From: an uncultured Lachnospiraceae bacterium
Lineage (GTDB): Bacteria > Bacillota > Clostridia > Lachnospirales > Lachnospiraceae
NCBI GenBank assembly: GCA_945919075.1
Contig: CAMEIX010000013.1
Coordinates: forward strand, 19,834 to 83,833
Length of the DNA stretch: 64,000 nucleotides
Reading direction: 5' to 3'
Shown here: in pieces, positions 46,077 to 55,499 of the stretch
Position numbering within the stretch: the first letter of the stretch is position 1
Layout: the number at the start of each line of letters is the position of its first letter
The notes under the pieces: model-generated
Databases searched by the model: none
Told to the model about the DNA's origin: nothing
What the model saw: only the letters and a program-made list of their open reading frames with translations
Made by a program: the position numbers and the translations under genes

Positions 46077-47483
46077 ATGAATTGTTATAATTGTGGCTGC
46101 CGCTTGTCAGAGCATGACTTCTGTACCAGTTGCGGTGCGGATGTATCAAAGTACAAGGCAATAATGCGAATCTCCAACCTGTATTACAATGAAGGTCTGG
46201 AAAAAGCACAAATCAGAGATCTTTCAGGTGCGGTGACAAGTTTACGGCAGAGTCTGAAATTTAATAAGAATAATATCGAAGCACGAAACTTACTTGGACT
46301 TGTCTATTTTGAGATGGGAGAAGTGGTTGCGGCGTTAAGCGAATGGGTTATCAGTAAGAATCTACGGCCGCAGAAAAATATCGCAGATGACTATATCGAG
46401 ATGGTTCAGAGCAATGCGACCCGCCTCGACACCATTAACCAGACAATTAAGAAGTACAATCAGGCTTTGGCATATTGTATGCAGGACAGTAAGGATCTGG
46501 CACGAATTCAGTTAAAAAAGGTCCTTTCCCTGAATCCGAAGTTTGTAAGAGCACATCAGTTGCTTGCACTGCTCTACATTGACAGCGAGCAATGGGATAA
46601 GGCAAAACGGGAACTGGATAAGTGCTGTAAGATTGATGTAAACAATACGCAGACTCTCCGCTATTTAAAAGAAGTGGAAAAGATGCTGATGCCGGATGAG
46701 AACGGCAAAACAACCGCCAAAAACCGTAACGAGGATGCGTATCGGTATCAGAGTGATAACGAAATTATCATACAGCCCTTAAATGTGCATGAACCAAAAG
46801 GAAATGCCATCAGTACCATATTTAATGTGATTATCGGTCTGGTACTTGGAATTGCAGTGATGTATTTTCTGATAGTGCCTTCCGCAGTTGCAGAGGAAAG
46901 AACCAAATCCCAGATAAAAGAAAGGGAAATGGGGGAGTCCATTGATGAGAAGAACGGGATTATCGCAAATTTGCAGACAGAAAACAAAAATCTGGAAGCA
47001 GATAACCGTAAACTTCGTGAGGATTTGGAAGCCTATGTGGGATCGGATGGTACCTTAAAGACCGTGGACGAGCTCTTTGCAGCAGCCGTCGAATATATCA
47101 CGAACAAGGATGCACTGGCAACCGCTGCTCATCTGGAGAATGTAGAAAGCGGCGTAAACTTAGAGGAAACCTCCGAAGCTTTCCGGCTTCTTTATGAAAC
47201 CTTGGTTGAAAAAGTGGGAGCCGAAGCAGGAGCATCTTATTATACCTCCGGTTCCGATGCCTATGAAAGCGGAGATTATGATAAAGCAATAGAAGATTTA
47301 AACAAAGCAGTAAGGTACGATCCCGAAAACGGAGATATTTATTATACTCTCGGACATGCCTATCGGAGAGCCGAGCAGAAGACGGAGGCCATTGCCGCCT
47401 ATACCAAAGTGCTGGAGCTCCAGCCGGATACGGAGCGTGCGAGAAAGGCACAAAACTATATTGATGAGTTAAGTGCGAATTAA
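46077..47483 (+). CDS. Zinc-ribbon, TPR-repeat membrane protein
   Basis: A 468-residue protein. A zinc ribbon (CYNCGCRLSEHDFCTSCG, residues 3-20) precedes several TPR units (about 30-210). A membrane helix (about 243-266), a coiled coil (about 270-325, NLQTENKNLEADNRKL) and a further TPR pair near the C-terminus (YESGDYDKAIEDLNKAVRYD) follow. It probably forms a scaffold linking cytoplasm and exterior; function unknown. AGAGGTAG precedes the ATG. A terminator follows. Confidence 0.85.
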   Translation: MNCYNCGCRLSEHDFCTSCGADVSKYKAIMRISNLYYNEGLEKAQIRDLSGAVTSLRQSLKFNKNNIEARNLLGLVYFEMGEVVAALSEWVISKNLRPQKNIADDYIEMVQSNATRLDTINQTIKKYNQALAYCMQDSKDLARIQLKKVLSLNPKFVRAHQLLALLYIDSEQWDKAKRELDKCCKIDVNNTQTLRYLKEVEKMLMPDENGKTTAKNRNEDAYRYQSDNEIIIQPLNVHEPKGNAISTIFNVIIGLVLGIAVMYFLIVPSAVAEERTKSQIKEREMGESIDEKNGIIANLQTENKNLEADNRKLREDLEAYVGSDGTLKTVDELFAAAVEYITNKDALATAAHLENVESGVNLEETSEAFRLLYETLVEKVGAEAGASYYTSGSDAYESGDYDKAIEDLNKAVRYDPENGDIYYTLGHAYRRAEQKTEAIAAYTKVLELQPDTERARKAQNYIDELSAN

Positions 47484-47498
47484 GGAAAGATACGAAAG

Positions 47499-47531
47499 AG
47501 AACTTATAGATTGCTATAAGTTCTTTTTTTA
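47499..47531 (+). terminator. Terminator after the zinc-ribbon/TPR gene
   Basis: AGAACTTATAG pairs perfectly with CTATAAGTTCT with a 4-base loop, followed by TTTTTTT. Confidence 0.92.
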
Positions 47532-47560
47532 TGCAAAAAAGGTCGAAAGGAGCAGATTGA

Positions 47561-47866
47561 ATGGAGGACTATAAGGTAATTGACCACTATTTGTGTGTGA
47601 AACTTCCGGAGGAGGTGGATCATCACAAATCAGAGGCTATTTGCAGAAATGCAGACAGGCTGATTGCATCACAACAGGTGAACAATGTGGTATTCGATTT
47701 TGAAGATACGAAGTTTATGGACTCTTCCGGTGTGGGAATTATTATTGGCAGATATAAGAAAATTTCCTGTTTTGGCGGAAAGGTATTTGCCATTCATGCA
47801 GATCGCCAAATCAGACGTATTCTGCAGATGTCCGGACTAAATAAAATTATTGAGATCATGGAATAG
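47561..47866 (+). CDS. spoIIAA: Anti-sigma F factor antagonist
   Basis: A 101-residue STAS protein with the phosphorylation-site motif FMDSSGVGIIIGRYK. In the forespore, dephosphorylated SpoIIAA frees sigma-F from SpoIIAB. AAAGGAG precedes the ATG. It is the first gene of a three-gene spoIIA operon with spoIIAB and sigF. Confidence 0.95.
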   Translation: MEDYKVIDHYLCVKLPEEVDHHKSEAICRNADRLIASQQVNNVVFDFEDTKFMDSSGVGIIIGRYKKISCFGGKVFAIHADRQIRRILQMSGLNKIIEIME

Positions 47867-47877
47867 GAGAAACGGAA

Positions 47878-48321
47878 ATGATAAACGAAATGAGTATTAT
47901 TTTTGATGCAATATCTACCAATGAAGGCTTTGCCCGCGTAGCGGTAGCGGCTTTTGTCACCCACTTAAATCCTACGGTGGAAGAGATGGCGGATATCAAG
48001 ACCGCGGTATCGGAAGCGGTGACAAACTGCATCATTCACGGATATGAAAACAGGGGAGGAAAAATATATATACATTGCACCATTGAAAACGGGGTGCTGT
48101 ACATAGAAATCAAGGATAAAGGCGTGGGTATAGAAGACGTGGAAAAGGCTATGGAGCCGCTTTATACATCCAAGCCGGAATTAGAACGCAGCGGCATGGG
48201 ATTTTCCTTTATGGAAGCTTTTATGGATGAGCTGGAGGTGGAAAGTACTCCTTCTAAGGGAACCACCGTAAAAATGCAGAAGAAGCTTCAGTGCGGAGAC
48301 TGGATTCTGACGGAGGATTAG
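47878..48321 (+). CDS. spoIIAB: Anti-sigma F factor, serine kinase
   Basis: A 147-residue GHKL-fold kinase with N-box VSEAVTNCIIHGYEN and the ATP-binding DKGVGIEDVEKAM and GMGFSFMEAFMD motifs. It binds and inhibits sigma-F and phosphorylates SpoIIAA. It begins 11 bases after spoIIAA. Confidence 0.96.
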   Translation: MINEMSIIFDAISTNEGFARVAVAAFVTHLNPTVEEMADIKTAVSEAVTNCIIHGYENRGGKIYIHCTIENGVLYIEIKDKGVGIEDVEKAMEPLYTSKPELERSGMGFSFMEAFMDELEVESTPSKGTTVKMQKKLQCGDWILTED

Positions 48322-48329
48322 GCCGGAAC

Positions 48330-49103
48330 ATGGAGGAAACAACAGTATTAATTGCAAAATCGCAGGCGGGAGATAAAAAGGCCAGGGAAATACTGATTGA
48401 AAACAATCTGGGACTGGTGCATCATATCGTGAAACGTTTTGCCCACAGGGGATACGATTCCGAGGATTTGTTTCAGATCGGCTCCATTGGACTGATGAAA
48501 GCCATTGACAAATTTGACCTGAATTATGATGTGAAGTTTTCTACCTACGCGGTACCCATGATTATGGGGGAAATCAAGCGCTTCTTACGGGATGACGGTA
48601 TGATCAAGGTAAGCCGCACCGTAAAGGAAAATGGTATGAAGGCAAAGAATGCCGTACAGGTATTATCTGTGGAACTGGGGCGGGAGCCGCATATATCCGA
48701 GATTGCAGAATATACAGGATTATCCGAGGAAGAAATTACGGTTTCCTTAAATGCGGGTGCGGAGGTCGAGTCGATTTACAAATCCTTTTCCCAGTCGGAC
48801 GGCAGTGAAATTTATCTGGTTGACAAGGTCGCCGGAAATACCTGCAGTCAGGCCTGTGCATTCGGAGGAACCGTGGTGGGGCGTATGAATGAAGATGGGG
48901 AGAAAGAAAAACTCTTAAATCATATGATGCTTGTACAGACTTTTGAAACCCTGGAGGAGAGGGAAAAAAATCTGATTATCATGCGTTATTATCAGGATAA
49001 GACACAATCCGAGGTGGCAAAAACGATGGGAATCAGTCAGGTGCAGGTAAGCAGGATGGAAAAGAAGATTCTGTTGAAAATGAGGGAAATGATTTTGACA
49101 TAA
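48330..49103 (+). CDS. sigF: RNA polymerase sporulation sigma factor SigF
   Basis: A 257-residue sigma-70 family protein with region 2 (NLGLVHHIVKRFAHRGYDSE, DLFQIGSIGLMKAIDKFD, FSTYAVPMIMGEIKRFLRD), region 3 (VSRTVKENG) and region 4 (SEVAKTMGISQVQVSRMEKK). It is the first forespore-specific sigma factor. I took the ATG at 48330 (MEETTVLI); the ribosome site GGAGG is rather far upstream, so a nearby alternative start is possible. It starts 8 bases after spoIIAB. Confidence 0.96.
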   Translation: MEETTVLIAKSQAGDKKAREILIENNLGLVHHIVKRFAHRGYDSEDLFQIGSIGLMKAIDKFDLNYDVKFSTYAVPMIMGEIKRFLRDDGMIKVSRTVKENGMKAKNAVQVLSVELGREPHISEIAEYTGLSEEEITVSLNAGAEVESIYKSFSQSDGSEIYLVDKVAGNTCSQACAFGGTVVGRMNEDGEKEKLLNHMMLVQTFETLEEREKNLIIMRYYQDKTQSEVAKTMGISQVQVSRMEKKILLKMREMILT

Positions 49104-49219
49104 TGTCATTTAAATCTTAATTTTATCTGAATTCCAAATTGTTCTACTTCACATCCTGCGTTTTCTACGTTATACTTATATAGGCAGTATAATGTTTATT
49201 TAGGGAAAGGCAGAGCAGG

Positions 49220-50287
49220 ATGCAAAAGAAAAAGGAAATACTTTTTTATATTTTTACCATCATAAGCTGTGTATTTGCCATGACTGTGGTGGTGATTTCG
49301 GCAATTCTCGTTTATGATAAATTACAAAGCAAAGAGAAAAAGGAAACGGATAAGGAAGTCTTAGCCCAGGTAGAAGGCATTACCTATTCCAAGGAAGAGG
49401 TGGATCTGATGTTGGCGGATGCCATAGCAACCACGGAGAAAAGTACCAGAGAGAAGACCTCAGACGATATTTTAGGACAGCTGCAGGCTTCTCTGGAGGG
49501 CGGCACAACCGTAGTGGAATCTCTGCGTCCCCTTTACAAGGATCATATCGTGGTAGTAAGTAATGGTAAGTTTCATTTTGTTCCCATTAATGAAGACTTA
49601 AGGATGAGTACTTTGGTACAGGAAAATCTTCAGGTTTTGGAGAACGGTGAAATTCAATATGTGGAAGACGGCAAGGTAGTTTCCCACAAGGGAATTGATG
49701 TATCCCGCTATCAGGGAGATATTGACTGGAAACAGGTAAAGGAGTCCGGAGTGGAATTTGCCATTATCCGTCTGGGTATCAGAGGATATGGAGCAGAAGG
49801 AAAGCTTTCCATTGATGAGAAATTCTTAGATAATGTCAAAGGGGCAAATGCAGCCGGGGTGAAAGTGGGTGTTTATTTCTTTACCCAGGCCATCACGGAG
49901 GAAGAGGCCTTGGAGGAGGCAAATCTGGTTCTGGAAAACATTAAAGACCTGAAAGTGGACTATCCCATCGTATTAGATGTGGAAAAAACCAGTGCCAAAG
50001 ATGGAAGAATGAATCAGCTTAGTGTAGAAGAGAGAACCAAGGTAGTACATGTATTTATTGACCGAATTAAGGAAAGTGGTTATACGCCCATGATTTATTC
50101 CAATATGGAAATGTGGAGTGTGCTCCTTAATATGGATGAATTTGAAGATGTGGATAAATGGTACGCTTATTACACCCCTACTATTTATTTCCCTTATCAG
50201 TACGCCATCTGGCAGTATTCCGATAAGGGTAGAGTTCCCGGTATTGAAGGGGATGTGGATTTAAATATCAGTTTCAAAGAGTGGTAA
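49220..50287 (+). CDS. GH25 family lysozyme-like membrane-anchored protein
   Basis: The 355-residue protein has an N-terminal membrane anchor (about 9-31), a charged spacer of about 130 residues, then a glycoside hydrolase family 25 domain from about 158: GIDVSRYQGDIDWKQVKESG, with catalytic Asp, VDYPIVLDVEKTS (acid pair), MIYSNMEMW and YAIWQYSDKG. It should cut peptidoglycan between MurNAc and GlcNAc. Its position between sigF and spoVA suggests, without proof, a role in sporulation or germination. A terminator follows. Confidence 0.93.
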   Translation: MQKKKEILFYIFTIISCVFAMTVVVISAILVYDKLQSKEKKETDKEVLAQVEGITYSKEEVDLMLADAIATTEKSTREKTSDDILGQLQASLEGGTTVVESLRPLYKDHIVVVSNGKFHFVPINEDLRMSTLVQENLQVLENGEIQYVEDGKVVSHKGIDVSRYQGDIDWKQVKESGVEFAIIRLGIRGYGAEGKLSIDEKFLDNVKGANAAGVKVGVYFFTQAITEEEALEEANLVLENIKDLKVDYPIVLDVEKTSAKDGRMNQLSVEERTKVVHVFIDRIKESGYTPMIYSNMEMWSVLLNMDEFEDVDKWYAYYTPTIYFPYQYAIWQYSDKGRVPGIEGDVDLNISFKEW

Positions 50288-50301
50288 ATATAATAAACAA
50301 G

Positions 50302-50330
50302 AAGACTGGCCGAGAGGTCAGTCTTTTTTG
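50302..50330 (+). terminator. Terminator after the GH25 gene
   Basis: AAGACTGGCC pairs with GGTCAGTCTT (one G-T pair) around a GAGA loop, followed by TTTTTTG. Confidence 0.88.
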
Positions 50331-50402
50331 TGTGTGATATAAAAAGAATAGAAAAAAATGACATGGTTACAATAAGAAAAAAGTCTTTTTGGAAGGAAAA
50401 CA

Positions 50403-51038
50403 ATGACCGGTCAGATTTGCTATTTAAAATTAAACAGGGATGTAAAAGTACAGGATACCAAAGTGACTGTTGCCGGGGTGGCAGAAGTTTTCTGTGGGGA
50501 CAAAGGTATGGGAGAAAGAATCAAAGAACTACAGGTTGTGGGCTTTGATGGCAGGGAAAAGAAAAGATGTATTATCAGTGTTATGAGGATTATGGAAATC
50601 ATTACAAAGGCCTGCCCGAATATTGTCATAGAGAGTATCGGAGAAGCGGATGTCCTGATTGAGTATGCTCCCGAAAAGCAGGCAGGCATTGTACGAAAAT
50701 GCAGCATTTTTCTCAAAATTGCTTTTGTCTGTCTGATCAGTTTTTTTGGAACTGCGTTTACCATCATGGCCTACCACAATGACATCGGCATTTCCCAGGT
50801 ATTTGCCGGGATTCACGAAATCATAATGGAAGAAGAGGTGCAGGGCGTTTCGGTATTGGAGATTAGTTATTCCATTGGTTTGGCATTGGGAATTATACTA
50901 TTCTTCAATCATTTTGGAAAAAAGAAGATTACCTCCGATCCCACCCCTATCGAAGTGGAAATGTATAAATACGAAACGGATGTAAATGCCGCCATCGTAG
51001 AGACGGCGGAGAGAGAGGGGAACCACACTAATGACTGA
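50403..51038 (+). CDS. spoVAA: Stage V sporulation protein AA
   Basis: A 211-residue protein with a soluble N-terminal domain (ICYLKLNRDVKVQDTKVTVAG, IESIGEADVLIEY) and two membrane segments (about 100-122 and 155-172), matching SpoVAA. SpoVA proteins form the channel for dipicolinic acid in spores. It overlaps spoVAB by 8 bases. GGAAGG-type ribosome site precedes the ATG. Confidence 0.92.
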   Translation: MTGQICYLKLNRDVKVQDTKVTVAGVAEVFCGDKGMGERIKELQVVGFDGREKKRCIISVMRIMEIITKACPNIVIESIGEADVLIEYAPEKQAGIVRKCSIFLKIAFVCLISFFGTAFTIMAYHNDIGISQVFAGIHEIIMEEEVQGVSVLEISYSIGLALGIILFFNHFGKKKITSDPTPIEVEMYKYETDVNAAIVETAEREGNHTND

Positions 51039-51519
51039 CTGGCTAAAACTTATTTTGTTAGGGGTGATAGGAGGCAGTTTCGGACTTCTGGCGGCAGCAG
51101 GCGTTTTTACCGTATTTGTGGCGGTGGGTATGATTCCCCGGTTTGCAGGGAAAACTCATACGGCAAAGTATATCCGGTTATACGAAGACATGGTGATATC
51201 CGGAACCATTATCGGAGGGACAGGCAGTGTCTTTATCCGGTATTTTCAATTGGGAACCTTTTTGGCTGACATGGGGTGTCCGCAAGAACTTATGGAAGCA
51301 GGCGGAAATATTTTTACCGGTGTATTTGGATTATTTGCAGGAATCTTTATTGGATGTCTGGCTATTACCATTGCAGAGATGTTAGACAGTATCCCGATTT
51401 TTATGAGACGAATCCGCTTAAAATATGGATTAAAACAGTTTATATATGCTATGGCGGTGGGAAAACTGGTGGGTTCCCTTTTGTATTTTATATGGGAGGT
51501 TCACGCCATGGTTGAATGA
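51031..51519 (+). CDS. spoVAB: Stage V sporulation protein AB
   Basis: A 162-residue membrane protein with about five segments and GVIGGSFGLLAAAGVFTVFV, GMIPRFAGKTHTA and YEDMVISGTIIGG, typical of SpoVAB. It overlaps spoVAA and precedes spoVAC by 54 bases, all on one strand. Confidence 0.93.
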   Translation: MTDWLKLILLGVIGGSFGLLAAAGVFTVFVAVGMIPRFAGKTHTAKYIRLYEDMVISGTIIGGTGSVFIRYFQLGTFLADMGCPQELMEAGGNIFTGVFGLFAGIFIGCLAITIAEMLDSIPIFMRRIRLKYGLKQFIYAMAVGKLVGSLLYFIWEVHAMVE

Positions 51520-51573
51520 AAGCGGACAAAATGTGCAGAATAGATAACAGATTAATATAGGAGGCAATGTGGT

Positions 51574-52035
51574 ATGGAAGAGAAAGAAATAATGGAAAAG
51601 AAACAGAACTATGAAAAGTATGTGAAAGGCATGACTAAGACCCATAATTTCTGGGCACAGCTGGCAAAGGCTTTTGTGGTTGGAGGGCTTATCTGTGTAC
51701 TGGGACAGGGTATTACGGATTATGCAATGAATATGTTGGGAATGGATAAGGAAACGGCAGCCATTGTATGCTCCATTTCCCTGATTTTTTTAAGTGTACT
51801 TCTCACCGGTCTTAATATTTACCCGCGTATTGTGAAGTGGGGCGGTGCAGGTGCATTGGTTCCCATAACCGGGTTTGCCAATTCCGTTGCGGCGCCGGCA
51901 ATCGAATACCAGAAGGAAGGATGGATATTCGGAGTGGGATGTAAAATATTTACCATTGCCGGGCCGGTTATTTTATACGGAATATTCACCAGTGCCATTT
52001 TAGGCGTAATCTATTGGATACAGGGATTGCTGTAG
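51574..52035 (+). CDS. spoVAC: Stage V sporulation protein AC
   Basis: A 153-residue membrane protein with the SpoVAC signatures AFVVGGLICVLGQG, WGGAGALVPITGFANSV and GAKIFTIAGPVILYG-like (here GCKIFTIAGPVILYG). It is a mechanosensitive-type channel part of the dipicolinic acid system. AGGAGG precedes the start. The operon ends here: spoVAD and spoVAE, which usually follow, are not in the window, and the next gene is on the other strand. Confidence 0.95.
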   Translation: MEEKEIMEKKQNYEKYVKGMTKTHNFWAQLAKAFVVGGLICVLGQGITDYAMNMLGMDKETAAIVCSISLIFLSVLLTGLNIYPRIVKWGGAGALVPITGFANSVAAPAIEYQKEGWIFGVGCKIFTIAGPVILYGIFTSAILGVIYWIQGLL

Positions 52036-52062
52036 GGGTAGAAAGTCTGTTATAAATCCGTG

Positions 52063-53727
52063 TCAGAATGATAAGCCGGTATGAAACGGTGCAAGCGGCA
52101 GACCGTTTGTGCCGTAAAGATATACAGGTGCATATTCTACCCAGAGATATCTGGCGTTGTAGGGCTTGCATACTTCAGGAGAACTGAGGGTCACGATATT
52201 ACCGGAAAATTCAGCAAAGGCAGGATGGAAGACACCGTCATTTCCACTGATTTCAAAGCCCAGTTTGGAAGTATCCTTATCTGTAAAATCCTTTATTACA
52301 AGTCCGTCCTCCGCGTGTGACAGAGTAATGCACAGTTTGTCGTCCATGCATTCCATGGATTCCCATAACGGTCCATAGGCGCTGTTCTCCGGGATGGAAT
52401 GATATACATGGTAAAGTGCCTGTAAGGCAAGTCGCTCCCCTACCAGAATCTTGCTTGTAGGATGAATATTGTTGTATTCGCCTAAGTCCATTGCTACAGC
52501 AATTCCGGTGCCGGCAACATCCCTGTGAACCTGCATCTGGGCTTCCCGCAGGATGCACCAACTTTCTGAGGGGGGATTATCCCTATATTTGTGAACAGGT
52601 AACTGTACAAAAAGGAAGGGGAGCGTGCTGTCTCCAAAGTCCTTACGCCAAAGGGCAATCAGGTTCTTGAAAAGAGCATAGTAACTGTTGGGTTTATGCT
52701 CATCGCTCTCTCCCTGATAATAGAGAAAGCCTTTCAGGGTGAAGGGCATGATACGCATAAGCATGGATTCATATAGCCCACAGGGACGAAACTCATGCTT
52801 AGGTCCCATGGGGCCGGGCCATTTACAAATACCTACTGCCGCCTGCATTTCTTCCCAGGTAGCGTCCGGGTGAGTGCGATAGTATTCGTCCGATTTTGGC
52901 TGCCATTTGCTATGGTATTCTATATAATCGAGACGCTCCTTTTCGTAGATGTCCGGGTCCAGTGTGGAAAGAATTTCCTCATATTCCTCCCAGTAACTGC
53001 GGGTCTTTTCACAGGACAGGAGGCTTTCTTTATTTTGCCATGCACTTGCGGATGTTCCTCCCAGATTGCATCCGATAATTCCTACGCAGACTCCGGTTTC
53101 TTCTGCTATTTTTTCGGCAAAATAGTAGCCTACTGCAGACCAGGTACCAAGGTTCTCGTCTGTACACATCCAGTGGTCTTTCCGTTCCTCTTCGTAGAAA
53201 TTTTCATCTATAAAAAATCTTCTGCCCACGTTATAGAACCGTACCCGGGAAGAAGGAGCATTCTTAATCCTTTCAAAGTCCCGGTCAGCTTCCAGAGCAT
53301 ATTCCATATTGGACTGTCCGCCGGCAAGCCATACTTCCCCAATCATAACATCATGAAATTCTATGATTTCACAAGCTACCGTATCGTCACCTTCCTTCTG
53401 GCCGGCCTGACCTAAGACAGATAACCGGTAGGGACCTCCTGCTTTGATGGGGGGCAGGGTGACGCAGAACCGGATGTGATCTGCCGGGGCATCGGGATAG
53501 GGCGCAAATGTCATGTCCTTGGGAAGATTCTCCGGGGATACGGTAACAGATGCTGTTGCAGCCGGAGAAAAGTCGGAACCGGTTGCTTCGGTTCCTTCAT
53601 CCTTTTCGGGGAGTAAAGAAGCCGTAATGGAAATACCCCACCGGGCATGACCGAATATACGGATGGGTTTATTCTGCTGAAGGACCATATGGTCTGAAAA
53701 TACAGGAGCGCAAATAATATGGTTCAT
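52063..53727 (-). CDS. Sialate O-acetylesterase family protein
   Basis: The 554-residue protein has the SASA/DUF303 hydrolase motif GEVWLAGGQSNMEYAL (nucleophile Ser in GQSN), a beta-rich N-terminal domain and KGFLYYQGESDEH. It has no evident signal peptide. The family removes O-acetyl groups from sialic acids or xylan-like glycans; the substrate is unknown here. TGGAGG sets the ATG at 53727. It converges with spoVAC (27-base gap) and stands alone. Confidence 0.93.
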   Translation of the reverse strand: MNHIICAPVFSDHMVLQQNKPIRIFGHARWGISITASLLPEKDEGTEATGSDFSPAATASVTVSPENLPKDMTFAPYPDAPADHIRFCVTLPPIKAGGPYRLSVLGQAGQKEGDDTVACEIIEFHDVMIGEVWLAGGQSNMEYALEADRDFERIKNAPSSRVRFYNVGRRFFIDENFYEEERKDHWMCTDENLGTWSAVGYYFAEKIAEETGVCVGIIGCNLGGTSASAWQNKESLLSCEKTRSYWEEYEEILSTLDPDIYEKERLDYIEYHSKWQPKSDEYYRTHPDATWEEMQAAVGICKWPGPMGPKHEFRPCGLYESMLMRIMPFTLKGFLYYQGESDEHKPNSYYALFKNLIALWRKDFGDSTLPFLFVQLPVHKYRDNPPSESWCILREAQMQVHRDVAGTGIAVAMDLGEYNNIHPTSKILVGERLALQALYHVYHSIPENSAYGPLWESMECMDDKLCITLSHAEDGLVIKDFTDKDTSKLGFEISGNDGVFHPAFAEFSGNIVTLSSPEVCKPYNARYLWVEYAPVYLYGTNGLPLAPFHTGLSF

Positions 53728-53886
53728 GAAATATCCTCCATTAAGTGATAGCCTGATAACTGCATTATAGTACGATGCCGGATTTCCGAAAAGATAGAAA
53801 ATCAGTGAGAAATTGCATGAAAAATTGACGAAAATCATGAACTGGTTTATGATAGGGAAGAAAATGGAAGGTTTAAGAGGAATAAT

Positions 53887-54321
53887 ATGGACGAAACATT
53901 AAGAGGCAGGCGCATTTTGCTTGCAGAAGATAATCCTGTTAATAGGGAACTTGTAAAGTATTTTCTGGAAAAGGCGGAAGCCGAGGTTATTACGGCAGAA
54001 AACGGAGAAAGGGCAGTGGCACATTTTGAATCTTCAGAAACAGGAAGTATAGATGCTATTGTGATGGATGTGCATATGCCGGTAATGGATGGACTTACCG
54101 CCACCAAAATGATCCGTGCCATGGAACGGGCGGATGCAAAAACCATACCCATTATCGCCATGACAGGCGGTGATATGGAGGAAGACAGAATGGCAACCAT
54201 GGAAGCCGGAATGAATTGTCATCTGGTAAAGCCGGCATCGGAGAGAAAACTGGTAAGAATGATTTTAAGACTGTCCGAAGACGGGGAAAATTCAAAGAAA
54301 TTTGGAGCAGAAAGTTTATGA
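53887..54321 (+). CDS. Stand-alone response regulator receiver domain
   Basis: A 144-residue protein with one REC domain: acidic AEDN near 13-16, phosphoacceptor Asp61 in MDVHMPVMDG, Thr in AMTGG and Lys in HLVKPA. No output domain follows. Its sequence resembles receivers of hybrid kinases (LLAEDNPVNRELVKYFLEKA), suggesting it descended from one. It overlaps the next gene by four bases (ATGA), so it is translationally coupled to an NlpC/P60 hydrolase. Confidence 0.93.
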   Translation: MDETLRGRRILLAEDNPVNRELVKYFLEKAEAEVITAENGERAVAHFESSETGSIDAIVMDVHMPVMDGLTATKMIRAMERADAKTIPIIAMTGGDMEEDRMATMEAGMNCHLVKPASERKLVRMILRLSEDGENSKKFGAESL

Positions 54322-55499
54322 AAAAACAGATAACAGGGGCACTTGTTACGGGAATATTTCTGACAATTCTTTATGGAAGTGCAGTTCACTTTGAGAAGGT
54401 GGAAGCAACAGATACTACCATTATCTGTGAGAATCTTTCAGAAGGTCCCACCGTGGCGGAAGTGTCTGAATATATAACGAATGGAGTAGAAGTCCGGGAA
54501 GTCCTCCCGGTAATGGCACTCCCCGTTATTCCCGATTCGCAGGAGGAAGAAAATGAGTATGCCGATCTGGCCATCATGAACGTAAAAAATTACGTGAATG
54601 TCAGAAGTCTTCCCAGTACGGACGGAGAAATTGTAGGCAAAATTTATCCCCATGCGGTGGCCCAGGTATTAGGCAGGGCAGGGGAAAATGAAGAGTGGTT
54701 CCAGATTGTTTCGGGCAATGTGGAAGGTTACATAAAGGCAGAATTTTTCCTGTATGGAGAAGATGCCGTGGAGGAGATTGAAAAGAACGTTATCCGATAT
54801 GCCTCTGTTTTAGCAGACAGGCTCAACGTGCGGGAGGAACCCTCCACGGATTCTAAAAGAATTGGTTACCTCAATCAGGGAGAAAAAGCAAAAATGATTG
54901 CGGATGAGGGCGAGTGGATTAAGATTGTTTACGGAGATGAGAAAGAAGGATATGTCGCAAAGGAATACACGATCCTTGTGGAGGAGTTCATCTACGCAAA
55001 ATCCATCGAGGAAGAGCGTGCCGAGGAAGAGGCAAAAAGGGCTCTTGCTGTAAGAGCACAGGACGAGACAGATTCCGGGCAGGATATCCTGGGAGAAATT
55101 GTATTTCCTTCAGACTACTATGGTTCCAATGAGGAACTTCGAAAAGCGATTGTGGATTATGCAATGCAATATCTGGGAAATAAATATGTGCATGGTGGCA
55201 GTACACTTGCGGGCGGTACAGACTGTTCGGGATTTACCAGTCTGATTTACAAGGATTTTGGCTATTCCGTAAGCAGAACGCCCGGCGGACAATATACATC
55301 CGACGGGCGCAGCATCAGTTTTGAGGAAATCAAACCGGGCGACATTATCTGCTATGGGAAAAGCAGTTCCAAGTGTACCCACGTAGCTCTTTATATTGGG
55401 GACGGTCAGATTATTCATGCAGCCAATTCTAAAAAGGGTGTGGTGATTTATGAGGCCGATTATGATACCATTATCGGGATTAAAAATGTAATCGATTAA
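54318..55499 (+). CDS. NlpC/P60 endopeptidase with two SH3 domains
   Basis: A 393-residue secreted protein with an N-terminal hydrophobic signal (about 4-25), two SH3b domains (NVKNYVNVRSLPSTDGEIVG; ADRLNVREEPSTDSKRIGYL), an acidic linker, and a C-terminal NlpC/P60 domain with the catalytic Cys in GGTDCSGFTSLIY and His in CTHVALYIGDG. It cleaves peptidoglycan stem peptides. The start overlaps the REC stop. It ends next to the convergent capA-like gene with no gap. Confidence 0.94.
   Translation: MKKQITGALVTGIFLTILYGSAVHFEKVEATDTTIICENLSEGPTVAEVSEYITNGVEVREVLPVMALPVIPDSQEEENEYADLAIMNVKNYVNVRSLPSTDGEIVGKIYPHAVAQVLGRAGENEEWFQIVSGNVEGYIKAEFFLYGEDAVEEIEKNVIRYASVLADRLNVREEPSTDSKRIGYLNQGEKAKMIADEGEWIKIVYGDEKEGYVAKEYTILVEEFIYAKSIEEERAEEEAKRALAVRAQDETDSGQDILGEIVFPSDYYGSNEELRKAIVDYAMQYLGNKYVHGGSTLAGGTDCSGFTSLIYKDFGYSVSRTPGGQYTSDGRSISFEEIKPGDIICYGKSSSKCTHVALYIGDGQIIHAANSKKGVVIYEADYDTIIGIKNVID

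Noticed and set aside
52795..53415. 206-residue + strand frame
   Set aside because: It lies entirely antisense to the sialate O-acetylesterase gene and lacks a ribosome site or recognisable domain.
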